DNA of 64,000 bases, taken from Burkholderia sp. 8Y. GTDB lineage: Bacteria > Pseudomonadota > Gammaproteobacteria > Burkholderiales > Burkholderiaceae. The translations under genes were made by a program, and so were the position numbers. This document shows positions 1-7,924 of the stretch, one piece after another (position 1 is the first letter of the stretch; each line of letters starts with the position of its first letter). The stretch covers positions 1,703,371 to 1,767,370 of the forward strand of contig NZ_LR733520.1 of NCBI RefSeq assembly GCF_902506145.1, given 5' to 3'. Below the pieces are notes generated by a model that was not told where the DNA came from, searched no databases, and saw only the letters and a list, made by a program, of their open reading frames with translations.

Positions 1-35
1 GTCTTGCGTCGCTGCATCAGCAGCAGAGAAACGAG

Positions 36-64
36 ATTATGCACGTCGTTTCGGTCAGTGTCAA
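36..64 (-). promoter_or_regulatory. Strong sigma70 promoter directed leftward, probably of an rRNA operon
   Basis: On the minus strand a perfect -35 (TTGACA, 64-59) is separated by 17 bases from a CATAAT -10 (41-36). A short A-rich stretch (TTCAAAAAC) lies just upstream of the -35. The transcript would run off the left edge of the window. The sequence after the -10 (CTCGTTTCTCTGCTGCTGA) resembles what I remember of 16S rRNA operon leaders in Burkholderia. That assignment is from memory; the promoter itself is read directly. Confidence 0.6.
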
Positions 65-362
65 CAAGTTTTTGAACCACTTCTTCACTTGCCAACCGCG
101 CTTGCAATATTTCTCACCACTCACAAGGTCACTGCCAAACCGCCGCTCCCGCTTCCTTCGCGTTCAATGAATCGCGAAGGAACGGAATTGTAGAGAGTGC
201 TCACGCCGACCGCAAGGGCTCGGCGCAGATATTCTCGACTTCAGAGAAGACTGTATGCGCAGCCCACGCCGCCTATCCGCCACGACGACGCACCCAACCG
301 GTAAAACGGCCTTCCAAGCGACTACAATAAAAGGTTCTCTGCCCAAATAAACTTGTATCGAT
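65..362. other. Intergenic region between the leftward promoter and the DUF2863 gene
   Basis: No convincing gene is seen here. The short minus-strand open frames at 164-641 are antisense shadows of the DUF2863 gene. A TACAAT hexamer at 323-328 is a plausible -10 for the rightward gene starting at 363, but the -35 region (about 300-305) is weak. No clear Shine-Dalgarno sequence precedes the ATG at 363. Confidence 0.4.
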
Positions 363-1574
363 ATGCGCACGCGAACCGCTAAACGTATTCCTCCAGACGC
401 GGACAAGCTCGTCAGTCTTTCCCTCGCGCTTTTCGCCTCGGGCAGCCGCGTCGAGGACCGCTTCTGGGAAGCCCGCCTCGACGTACTCATCGCTAAACTG
501 GTGCGCAACGGCAATCAAACAACGCTCGATGCTGCTTTGGATCATCTTCAGCAGAATCATCCGGACGCCTATGGTGCGTTGGCCGACATGGCGGAAACGC
601 ACAGCGAGTCGTTCAGGATCGAGATCGATGGCCTGCCGCACGAGGCTCTATTGATCGCAGCGCCTGTGCTCGCGTGGACGCGCTACGCCATCCCGTCCGG
701 CACGCTCAAGAGCGAGACTGTCGACGCGCTGCGCATTCAGTTGCAGGCGCACGTGCTGGCCGACGGCGCGCGCATCGCCGTGGCGCCTTATCTGTACAGC
801 ATCGACCAGTTGCCGCGCCATCACGTCGATACGGCGCGCCTCGCGCAACAGTTGACGCAAACGGCGCTCAGCGGGACCGTCGCGCGCATGAATCTGGCTG
901 ATTTGCCGGAAACGTCACCTATTCTCGCGGACCCGCGCTTCCTGCTCGCGGTCGCCATCGTTCCGGCAGGCTCGGCATTCTTCCGCTGGCAAGAGGACGA
1001 GAACGGAGGCCGCGTCGAGCGCGCTCAATGTCTCGAACAATGGGCGACTCAAGGTGGCGCCAGCTTCGCGACCATCCTGCCCGGATGCGAATTCGAGTGC
1101 TTGTTGCCCGATGCCTACTATTCGGCCTGTCGAGATGCCGACGAGCAAGTACGCCCTCACACTGTGCGGACCGCAGTTCGTTATCTGTTCGATACGCTCG
1201 GCACCGCGCCTCAGGAACTGCGCGCGGTCATAGCGGGCTTCGGGGAGCGCCGTATCGACGAATATCGGATCGGATTCACGCGTCGCGGCAGCAACGACGT
1301 CATCTACGGCGTCGTTTGGCCGCTGTACGGACGCGAGAACGGCGAGGCTGGGCTCGAAGATGAGGCCGAACTCGAAGGCGCCGACGGTCCGATCGAAGAA
1401 ATCGTGGAGTTGCTGAGGAAGTCTGGCGTCACCGATGTCCGCCGCCATGCAGGACGTTTCGAGCCGGAATTCTGCGACGACTGCGGCGTGCCGCTCTACG
1501 CCGACCCGCTCGGCGAAATCGTTCACGCGGAAATGCCGGAGGACGCCGAACCGGCGCAGCCTCACTTCCATTGA
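363..1574 (+). CDS. DUF2863 family protein
   Basis: Encodes 403 residues of unknown function that I recognise as the DUF2863 family, a conserved single-copy protein of Burkholderiales. There is no signal peptide or membrane segment, so it is probably cytoplasmic. The C-terminus carries a CxxC pair (FCDDCGVPLYADP, about residues 369-381) that could bind a metal or be redox active. An acidic stretch (about 326-345) precedes it. The gene is monocistronic and is followed by a hairpin terminator at 1605-1636. The start is the first ATG of the frame. Codon use matches the surrounding genes. Confidence 0.85.
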   Translation: MRTRTAKRIPPDADKLVSLSLALFASGSRVEDRFWEARLDVLIAKLVRNGNQTTLDAALDHLQQNHPDAYGALADMAETHSESFRIEIDGLPHEALLIAAPVLAWTRYAIPSGTLKSETVDALRIQLQAHVLADGARIAVAPYLYSIDQLPRHHVDTARLAQQLTQTALSGTVARMNLADLPETSPILADPRFLLAVAIVPAGSAFFRWQEDENGGRVERAQCLEQWATQGGASFATILPGCEFECLLPDAYYSACRDADEQVRPHTVRTAVRYLFDTLGTAPQELRAVIAGFGERRIDEYRIGFTRRGSNDVIYGVVWPLYGRENGEAGLEDEAELEGADGPIEEIVELLRKSGVTDVRRHAGRFEPEFCDDCGVPLYADPLGEIVHAEMPEDAEPAQPHFH

Positions 1575-1604
1575 AACGCGTGAGCGCATTGCGGCAGTCT
1601 GACG

Positions 1605-1636
1605 AAGCCCCGCCCTCGCGCGGGGCTTTGTGCTTT
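1605..1636 (+). terminator. Rho-independent terminator after the DUF2863 gene
   Basis: The stem AAGCCCCG / CGGGGCTT (1605-1612 with 1621-1628) has an 8-base loop and is followed by a T-rich run (TTTGTGCTTTT). It lies about 30 bases after the DUF2863 stop. Confidence 0.8.
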
Positions 1637-1757
1637 TCGCCTATGCCGTTCGGATAGGGGGCGCGATCGCAAGAAGTTTGTCAATATCACGCCGACGCCG
1701 ACATTCGCTGGCGTTCCGCCGCGAGTAGGCGGCGGATGTATTGACACGAGGTTAAGC

Positions 1758-2566
1758 ATGAAAATAATCATCATGGGTTCGGACGCGGAGCGCCGTGCGG
1801 GCCTAAGACACTGCTGCGCCGGGTCGCACGTCAAGCGCAGTTCACCGAAGTGAAAGACTGGCGGCAAGCCGCGTCTGCGCTCAAGCGCGTCGAGGCTCGC
1901 ATGATCGTGATCGACTGGGCCGAGTCCATGCGCATGAGCGAGCTGGAGACGCTGCTCGACAACGCGCCCGCCGTTCCCGCCGCGGTCATGGTGGACCGCT
2001 CCGGAGCCGCACAGGTCTACATGCTCATGAGCGCCGGAGCGATGGGTGTCATTCCTCGCACCCTCGAACCCATCCTGATCCTTCGCGCGCTCGAAATGGT
2101 TCTCATCGGCGGTCACTATGTTCCGCCGGATGTGATCGATCTCGCGCCCATCCGCGATCTGCCGATCCGCCGTCAACAAGCGATCGCCGCGCAGCCCAGC
2201 AACGCGCGCGTGCATCCGACGTTATCGCCGCGCCAGCAACAAATCATGCGCTGCGTGCACATGGGAAGCACGAACAAGATGATCGCCAAGACGCTCGGTA
2301 TCAGCGAAGGCACGGTCAAGATCCACCTTGCAAGCATCTTCCAGCAACTCGGGGCAACGAACCGCGCGGCCGCGGTCGCCATCTACAACGGCGTGCAGAA
2401 TACCTATCTGGAGATCCTGCGCAGTCATGCCGACCAGTCCACCCGCGCAACACCGGGCGAGTCCAACGTCATTCCGTTGCGCAAGCGGCGGGCGAAGTAT
2501 CCGCCGCTGAACGACCAAGAAGGTGCTTCGCTGCCAATGGCGGCGGAGCCCGAGGCGTCGTTCTAG
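1758..2566 (+). CDS. LuxR/NarL-type response regulator, broken by an apparent one-base frameshift
   Basis: A good ribosome site (GAGG, 1748-1751) precedes the ATG at 1758, which opens with MKIIIMGSDAERRAGLRH, a typical receiver-domain beginning. That frame hits TGA at 1851. The protein continues in another frame from about 1811 (LLRRVARQAQFTEVKDWRQ...) to 2566. Restoring one C in CAC(C)TGCTG near 1811 would rejoin the two into 269 residues. The receiver half is degenerate; a possible phospho-acceptor Asp sits in MIVIDW. The C-terminal half has a clear LuxR helix-turn-helix (SPRQQQIM ... NKMIAKTLGISEGTVKIHL). A GTG at 1850 could start a truncated 238-residue product but has no ribosome site. 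No sensor kinase is adjacent. It is either a real disruption or a sequencing error. Confidence 0.8.
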
Positions 2567-2625
2567 CAACAATCGCGGAATTCGGGTTCGTTCATTGCGC
2601 ACACGTTTCACGCGCAACGAGTAAT

Positions 2626-3309
2626 ATGCAAGGCATGGGGTTCTTCTATACACCGCTACCGCTTTGGCTGACCATCGGCAGTTGGATTGTTGCCGCGGGG
2701 CTGCTCGCACTCGTCTTCGTGCAGCGGCCGTTCAGTCGCCTGCAGGACGCCACGCTCCAGCACGTCTGGCTCGGCGTGATCGTCTCGGTCACGGTGTTGT
2801 GGGCATGCAATGCATGGTTCGATGACGGACCCGTCATCCATCTGCTGGGCGCGACGCTGATGGTCACGCTGTTTGACTGGCGGCTCGCGCTCATCGGAAC
2901 TGCCGCGAGCACCGGACTCGCCGCCGTGGTGCTGGATGCCTCCTGGCTCTCGGTCGCAATCACCTATCTGCTTTTCGGAGCCGTGCCCGTCGCGGTCTCC
3001 ACGCTGCTGCAGCGTCTGTCCAACGCATGGCTCCCACGCAACCTGTTCACCTTCATCGCAGGCCACGGGTTCGTGGTGTCGGCCGCAGCGGTCGCGGCTG
3101 CTTGCGGTTCGACCGTGTTGCTAGAGACGGCGCTCGCCGGTGGTCCCGTGAACGTGCCCGCGGCATTCACGCGCGGATCGCTGTTGCTGGGTGCCGGTGA
3201 AGCGTTGTTCACCGGGCTGCTCACCGTTTTGATCACGGTGTACAAGCCTGCGTGGATCACCACCTACGACGTGCGCCGTTATCGCCTCGACCGCGGCCCG
3301 CGGGTCTGA
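2626..3309 (+). CDS. Energy-coupling factor / CbiM-like integral membrane protein
   Basis: Encodes 227 residues with about six or seven hydrophobic helices, so it is an inner-membrane protein. The pattern (FDWRLALIGTAAST, YLLFGAVPVAVSTLLQR, RGSLLLGAGEALFTGL) matches the CbiM/COG3235 group of predicted ECF-transporter substrate-binding membrane proteins. In that family the subunit binds a vitamin or metal ion and couples to an ATPase module. No ECF ATPase or T subunit is adjacent, so substrate and partner are unknown. The ATG at 2626 lies about 60 bases after the response-regulator stop with no obvious ribosome site. Confidence 0.7.
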   Translation: MQGMGFFYTPLPLWLTIGSWIVAAGLLALVFVQRPFSRLQDATLQHVWLGVIVSVTVLWACNAWFDDGPVIHLLGATLMVTLFDWRLALIGTAASTGLAAVVLDASWLSVAITYLLFGAVPVAVSTLLQRLSNAWLPRNLFTFIAGHGFVVSAAAVAAACGSTVLLETALAGGPVNVPAAFTRGSLLLGAGEALFTGLLTVLITVYKPAWITTYDVRRYRLDRGPRV

Positions 3310-3456
3310 GCGCGAAACCGAAAGAACGTTCGCGCACGGCGAAACCGCGCCTTCTCGGAATCCGGGCGGTCGGAAACGCGTTCAAAGTGCGATAACATTG
3401 AACTCCTTCCCCACACGAGGCATCTTACTTGCCCGTGTCTTCTTAGCGCCAAATTG

Positions 3457-4047
3457 ATGGAAAGTAACTACGCACCGCGCCGGCTGATGCGGCTCGCCGG
3501 CCGGCTTGCGGTATGCGCATGGCTTGCATGCGCCGTGTCCGCCTTTGCCGATACGCTCGACGAGCGCAATGAACTGGTTCATCACTTCGTGACCGATTTC
3601 AACGCCAATCCGCTGGTCGCGGATTGCGCCGCGCATGGCAATTTCATCGCCGGCACGTCGGCGGCATTCGATCACGTTGAATTCCCGCCCTCTTCTTTCG
3701 ATGCATCGCATGCCGCCATCGAGCCGTGGAACGACTCGTTCGACGAAAAGAAGCAGCGCATCAAGGTGGACAACGTCGTGACCGTCGAGGGACAAGGCGT
3801 CACGAAAGACGGCGACAAAAACCCGACTCCGCTGAAGTTCCGTTGCGGCTATGTGGGCAGCCAGATGCTCGCCTTCGGATGGAATGATCCAGTCCCGCCG
3901 CTGCGTCCGCACGCCGAGCCGCGCACCTCGTCCGGCGCGAAGGGCAAGCACGGTGCGAAGACGAAGTCGTCGTCGAAGAAAGCGGCAACGGGAACCAAGA
4001 CGAAGAGCAGCGGCAATAGCGCGAAAAAGGCGTCGAAGAAGCACTGA
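3457..4047 (+). CDS. Secreted BspC-like protein with a Lys/Ser-rich tail
   Basis: Encodes about 196 residues. The N-terminus has a positively charged start and a hydrophobic stretch (LAVCAWLACAVSAFA), a signal peptide probably cleaved after about residue 31. The central part (DERNELVHHFV ... NPLVADCAAHGNFIA ... KQRIKVDNVVTVEG ... KFRCGYV) resembles the BspC-domain proteins of Burkholderia; that name is from memory. Two cysteines (in VADCAAH and FRCGYV) could form a disulfide in the periplasm. The last 60 residues are a low-complexity Lys/Ser/Thr-rich tail, possibly binding nucleic acid or envelope polyanions. ATGs lie at 3454? and 3457 in this frame; I chose the second. A hairpin terminator follows at 4075-4110. 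Confidence 0.65.
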   Translation: MESNYAPRRLMRLAGRLAVCAWLACAVSAFADTLDERNELVHHFVTDFNANPLVADCAAHGNFIAGTSAAFDHVEFPPSSFDASHAAIEPWNDSFDEKKQRIKVDNVVTVEGQGVTKDGDKNPTPLKFRCGYVGSQMLAFGWNDPVPPLRPHAEPRTSSGAKGKHGAKTKSSSKKAATGTKTKSSGNSAKKASKKH

Positions 4048-4074
4048 GCCGCTTCAAGTGACGCGGCATGAATC

Positions 4075-4110
4075 AAGGGCGCGGCCATCGCAAGACGGCC
4101 GCGCCCTTTT
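4075..4110. terminator. Bidirectional terminator between convergent genes
   Basis: A perfect 12-bp stem (AAGGGCGCGGCC with GGCCGCGCCCTT) with a 10-base loop is followed by T residues on the plus strand and preceded by A residues. It separates the BspC-like gene from the convergent carboxypeptidase gene and can serve both. Confidence 0.8.
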
Positions 4111-4135
4111 CACTTATGGCGAGGGCCAACCGCTC

Positions 4136-5296
4136 TCACGCCTCGATAGCCTGCAACTGCCAGAGAATCGCCTGCAGCATCGCGGCGCCGAGGGCCGAAC
4201 TGCGTTCACCGTTCCAGCCCACGCGCTCGTCCGGCAGCTCGGCGTTGTCCTTGAATGGCATCTCGAGCGTGAGCGACAGGCACTTGTACTCGTTGCTCAT
4301 GTACTTGGACGCAAGCTTCAGCGCATCTTCGCGATATTTGCTGCTCTCATAGCCGTGCACGTCCTGGAAGTCCGGACTGGCCTGCTTGAAGAACTGCACG
4401 AACGCCTTCTGCTCCTTCGCCTGCTGCTCCGTGAAGCCCGGCAGCATCTCTGATCCCGCGACGAACACGTGCGGAATGGCCTCGTCGCCGTGGATGTCGA
4501 AGAACATGTCGCATCCGGTCGCGCGAATCGCATCGCGCACGACCAGCACTTCGGGGCTGCGCTCGGCGCTCGGCTCCATCCATTCGCGATTCAGATTGGC
4601 GCCCGCGGCATTCGTGCGCAGATTGCCGAGCACGCTGCCGTCCGGGTTCATGTTCGGCACGATATGAAACACCGCGCGATCGAAGAGCGCCCGCGCGACC
4701 GGATCGCCCGACCAGTCGCCCCAGCCCGCGAGACGTTTCACGAGCCCTTCGACGAACCATTCCGCCATCGTTTCGCCCGGATGCTGGCGCGCGATGATCC
4801 ACACATTCTTCTTTGGCCGCGCGTCCGCCTCGTCGTTCAGGCCCAGCGTGAGCAGCGACATCGGACGGTTCTCGACCGTGCGGCCGAGCTCGGTCAGCGT
4901 CGCGTGCGGCATCTGCTGGACCGCGCCGAGAAACTCCGAGTGGCGCTCCTCGCTATACGGCTCGAAGTACGCGTAATACACGCGATCGAAGTCGGGCGTG
5001 TGATCGATCGTCAGCACGCGGCCGTCGTACTGCGTCGGCACGCGAAACCAGTTCACGCGATCGTAGCTCGCGACCGCCCGGTAGTCGCGCCAGCCCTCGG
5101 CGAACGCGCACTGCGCCGCGTTCTCGAACGTCATCACGAGGCGCTCGCCGCGCGCGCCCGACACGCTAAAGTAGAACCATTGCGCGAAATCCGCACGCGT
5201 GTCCGGACGCACGCGCAGGCGAATGTTCGCGGGATTGCCCGCGTCGATGACGTCGATCGCGCCTGCGTCGAAATTGCTGGTAATCGAAATGCTCAT
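4136..5296 (-). CDS. M14-family zinc carboxypeptidase (cytosolic carboxypeptidase-like)
   Basis: Encodes 386 residues. An N-terminal beta-rich domain (about 1-130) is followed by a peptidase M14 domain. The zinc ligands are visible as HPGE (H172, E175) and H269 in FDIHGDE; the catalytic glutamate is probably E345 in LTLEMPF. The substrate-binding NMNPDG and NLNREW motifs are present. This is the bacterial group related to eukaryotic cytosolic carboxypeptidases (AGTPBP1-like); bacterial substrates are not established. There is no signal peptide, so it is cytoplasmic. It lies 24 bases downstream of yaaA on the same strand and may be co-transcribed with it. Confidence 0.9.
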   Translation of the reverse strand: MSISITSNFDAGAIDVIDAGNPANIRLRVRPDTRADFAQWFYFSVSGARGERLVMTFENAAQCAFAEGWRDYRAVASYDRVNWFRVPTQYDGRVLTIDHTPDFDRVYYAYFEPYSEERHSEFLGAVQQMPHATLTELGRTVENRPMSLLTLGLNDEADARPKKNVWIIARQHPGETMAEWFVEGLVKRLAGWGDWSGDPVARALFDRAVFHIVPNMNPDGSVLGNLRTNAAGANLNREWMEPSAERSPEVLVVRDAIRATGCDMFFDIHGDEAIPHVFVAGSEMLPGFTEQQAKEQKAFVQFFKQASPDFQDVHGYESSKYREDALKLASKYMSNEYKCLSLTLEMPFKDNAELPDERVGWNGERSSALGAAMLQAILWQLQAIEA

Positions 5297-5320
5297 GATG
5301 GTGTCCTTAATGCGCCTGTC

Positions 5321-6100
5321 TCACTCCGCGACCCGGCGGCGAAACACGTAAGTCGTATCGTTCGATGCCTTCGGATCGAACGTGTAGCCTTCGCTGTCGA
5401 AGCCCTTCAGCGCCTCGGGCTCGTCGATTCTGTTCTGCACCGCGTAGCGCGCCATCAAGCCGCGCGCGCGCTTCGCATGGAAGCTGATGATCTTGTAGCG
5501 GCCGCCCTTCCAGTCCTCGAAGACGGGCGAGACGACGGGCACGTCGAGCCGCTTTGGCTTCACCGACTTGAAATACTCCTCCGACGCGCAATTGACCAGC
5601 ACCCGCGCGCCGCGCTGCCGCCTGAACTGTTCGTTGAGCGCCGCCGTGATGCGCTCGCCCCAGAACGCATACAAATCCTTGCCGCGCGCATTCGGAAACT
5701 TCGTGCCCATTTCGAGGCGATACGGCTGCAACAAGTCGAGCGGCCGCAGCAGCCCATACAGCCCCGACAGCACGCGCACATGATTCTGGGCGAAGTCGAG
5801 ATCGGCCGAGTGGAGCGTCTTCGCCGCGAAGCCTTCGTACACGTCGCCGTTGAACGCGAGCACCGCCTGCTTGGAATTGTGTGCGTCGAATGTCTTCGAC
5901 CATTCGGCATAACGCTGGAAGTTCAGCGCGGCGAGCTGATCGGAAATGCCCATCATGCCGCCGATCTGTTGCGGCGAAAGCTGCCGCAAGCCTTCGATCA
6001 ACTCGGCGGCGTCATCGACGAATTCAGGCAGCGTGTGCTTCTTGATGTGGGCGGGCGTCTCGTAGTCGAGCGATTTGGCGGGCGATAGAACGATTATCAT
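5321..6100 (-). CDS. yaaA: Peroxide stress protein YaaA
   Basis: Encodes 259 residues starting [16 protein letters not shown], the characteristic start of the YaaA/DUF328 family. In E. coli YaaA lowers intracellular unincorporated iron during hydrogen peroxide stress and protects DNA and proteins. Family motifs are present: [41 protein letters not shown] (broken here only by length), and the C-terminal FHAKRARG. The open frame extends 12 codons upstream, but the conserved start is the ATG at 6100. The ribosome site is weak. It is divergent from the PIN-domain gene with only 55 bases between the starts. Confidence 0.93.
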   Translation of the reverse strand: MIIVLSPAKSLDYETPAHIKKHTLPEFVDDAAELIEGLRQLSPQQIGGMMGISDQLAALNFQRYAEWSKTFDAHNSKQAVLAFNGDVYEGFAAKTLHSADLDFAQNHVRVLSGLYGLLRPLDLLQPYRLEMGTKFPNARGKDLYAFWGERITAALNEQFRRQRGARVLVNCASEEYFKSVKPKRLDVPVVSPVFEDWKGGRYKIISFHAKRARGLMARYAVQNRIDEPEALKGFDSEGYTFDPKASNDTTYVFRRRVAE

Positions 6101-6155
6101 GGAGGCTCGCCGGCACCCCGCCGGCGACATAGGCATAAACCCCCGATTGTATCGA

Positions 6156-6641
6156 ATGGATAATTCCGCCGCGCCGCTTCAAAATCTGCGGGTCGTGCTC
6201 GATTCGAACGTGTGGATCGACATTCTCGTCTTCGACGATCCGGCCACGCGGCCGATCCGCGCCGCGCTCGAAGCCCGCGCGCTCGATGCGCTGATCGACG
6301 CCCGCTGCCTTGCCGAACTCACGTATGTGCTCGACTATCCGCAGTTCGTGCGCATCGGAATCGACAAGACGGCGGCGCTCGCGACACTCGCAGGTCTGTC
6401 GCGGCTCGTCGCGCCCGACGCGTCCCCGGACGAGCGTCCTCTGCCGAAATGCCGCGACCGCGATGACCAGAAGTTTCTCGAACTCGCGCATGCATCGCAG
6501 GCAGATTGGCTCGTCTCGAAAGATCGCGCGGTGTTGAAACTCGCGCGCCGCGTGGCACGCGACTTCGCGTTTCGCATCGCCGAGCCGAAGCCGTTCGTCG
6601 CCGCACTGGAAGCACACGCCGGCATCGCCGACCTTGCCTGA
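6156..6641 (+). CDS. PIN-domain protein (putative toxin-antitoxin toxin component), orphan
   Basis: Encodes 161 residues of the PIN nuclease fold (COG1569-type). The four acidic metal-binding positions are recognisable: D16 in [10 protein letters not shown], the Glu of AELTYVL, and Asp residues in [14 protein letters not shown] and [12 protein letters not shown]. Such proteins cleave RNA using Mg or Mn. The longer open frame starts at 6075, but that would overlap the yaaA coding start, and the product conserved in the family begins at the ATG at 6156. No antitoxin gene (AbrB, RHH or Phd type) lies on either side, so a toxin-antitoxin role is doubtful. Confidence 0.85.
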   Translation: MDNSAAPLQNLRVVLDSNVWIDILVFDDPATRPIRAALEARALDALIDARCLAELTYVLDYPQFVRIGIDKTAALATLAGLSRLVAPDASPDERPLPKCRDRDDQKFLELAHASQADWLVSKDRAVLKLARRVARDFAFRIAEPKPFVAALEAHAGIADLA

Positions 6642-6683
6642 CAACCGCATGTGAATCCCGCTCAGCTCACGTCCCACTACGCC

Positions 6684-7862
6684 ATGAACGCTACGCACGA
6701 ACTGCATCCGGCTGCACCCGAATCCTTCCCGTCGCGTCTGCCGAACGTCGGCACGACCATTTTCACCGTGATGAGCGCGCTCGCCGCGCAAAAGGGCGCG
6801 GTCAATCTGGGGCAGGGCTTCCCCGATTTCGACTGCGACGCGCGCATCGTCGATGCCGTCGCTTCCGCCATGCGCGACGGTCACAATCAGTATCCGCCGA
6901 TGGCCGGCGCCGCGCCGCTGCGCCAGGCGATCGCGCGCAAGATCGAGGCGCTCTACGGCCACGCCTACGACGCCGACCGCGAGATCACCGTCACCGCCGG
7001 CGCGACGCAGGCGCTGCTCACGGCGGTGCTGTGCTGCGTGCATCCGGGCGACGAAGTCGTCGTGATCGAGCCGATGTACGACAGCTACGTGCCGGCTATC
7101 GAACTGGCGGGCGGCAAGCCGGTGTTCGTATCGCTCGAAGCACCCGACTACGCGCTGCCCTTCGACAAGATCGCCGCGGCCATCACGCCGAAGACGCGCC
7201 TCCTGATGATCAACACGCCGCACAATCCGACCGGCCGCGTGTGGCGCGATGCAGACATGAGGAAGCTCGAAGACATCGTGCGCGGGACGAACGTGCTGAT
7301 CGTCTCGGACGAAGTCTATGAACACATGGTCTACGACGGCGCGCCCCATGAAAGCGTCTCGCGCTATCCCGAACTTGCGAAGCGCAGCTTCGTCGTGTCG
7401 AGTTTCGGCAAGACGTTTCACGTCACGGGCTGGAAGATCGGCTATGTGGCCGCGCCCGCCGCGCTGACCGCCGAGTTCCGCAAGGTTCATCAGTTCAATG
7501 TGTTCACCGTGAACACGCCGATGCAGATCGGCCTCGCGCATTATCTGGAAGATCCGAAGCCGTATCTGGAGCTGCCTGCGTTCTATCAGAAAAAGCGCGA
7601 CTTCTTTCGCGCCGGGCTCGCCGATACGCGCTTCTCGCTTCTACCCTGCGACGGCACCTACTTCCAGTGCGTCGACTATTCGGCGATCAGCGACATGCCC
7701 GAAGCCGAGTTCTCGCAGTGGCTCACGAGCGAGATCGGCGTCGCGGCCATTCCCGTGTCGGCCTTCTATCACGAGAGCCATGAGTCCGGCGTCGTGCGCT
7801 TCTGCTTTGCGAAGAAGGAAGAGACGCTCGCGCTCGCGCTCGACCGACTGCGCACGCTCTGA
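6684..7862 (+). CDS. PLP-dependent aminotransferase (methionine aminotransferase-like)
   Basis: Encodes 392 residues of a class I/II aminotransferase, closest in pattern to the YbdL/kynurenine aminotransferase group that acts on methionine and aromatic amino acids. The start GTTIFTVMSALA, the substrate-side NLGQGFPDF, NTPHNPTGR and the PLP-binding lysine in SSFGKTFHVTGWK (K243) are all present. It is cytoplasmic. A GTG at 6651 would add 11 residues; neither start has a clear ribosome site, and I chose the ATG. The gene follows the PIN gene closely and precedes the acyl-CoA cluster in the same direction by 62 bases. Confidence 0.88.
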   Translation: MNATHELHPAAPESFPSRLPNVGTTIFTVMSALAAQKGAVNLGQGFPDFDCDARIVDAVASAMRDGHNQYPPMAGAAPLRQAIARKIEALYGHAYDADREITVTAGATQALLTAVLCCVHPGDEVVVIEPMYDSYVPAIELAGGKPVFVSLEAPDYALPFDKIAAAITPKTRLLMINTPHNPTGRVWRDADMRKLEDIVRGTNVLIVSDEVYEHMVYDGAPHESVSRYPELAKRSFVVSSFGKTFHVTGWKIGYVAAPAALTAEFRKVHQFNVFTVNTPMQIGLAHYLEDPKPYLELPAFYQKKRDFFRAGLADTRFSLLPCDGTYFQCVDYSAISDMPEAEFSQWLTSEIGVAAIPVSAFYHESHESGVVRFCFAKKEETLALALDRLRTL

Positions 7863-7924
7863 GCGCCCTTTTGCTGCCGGACACGACAGACAACACAGAG
7901 AACATCGAGGAGCCGAACCGCATC

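Noticed and set aside
4469..6088. 539-codon plus-strand open frame opposite the carboxypeptidase and yaaA genes
   Set aside because: Antisense shadow caused by GC-rich codon bias; no motif, Arg/His-rich, and both real genes on the other strand are clear.
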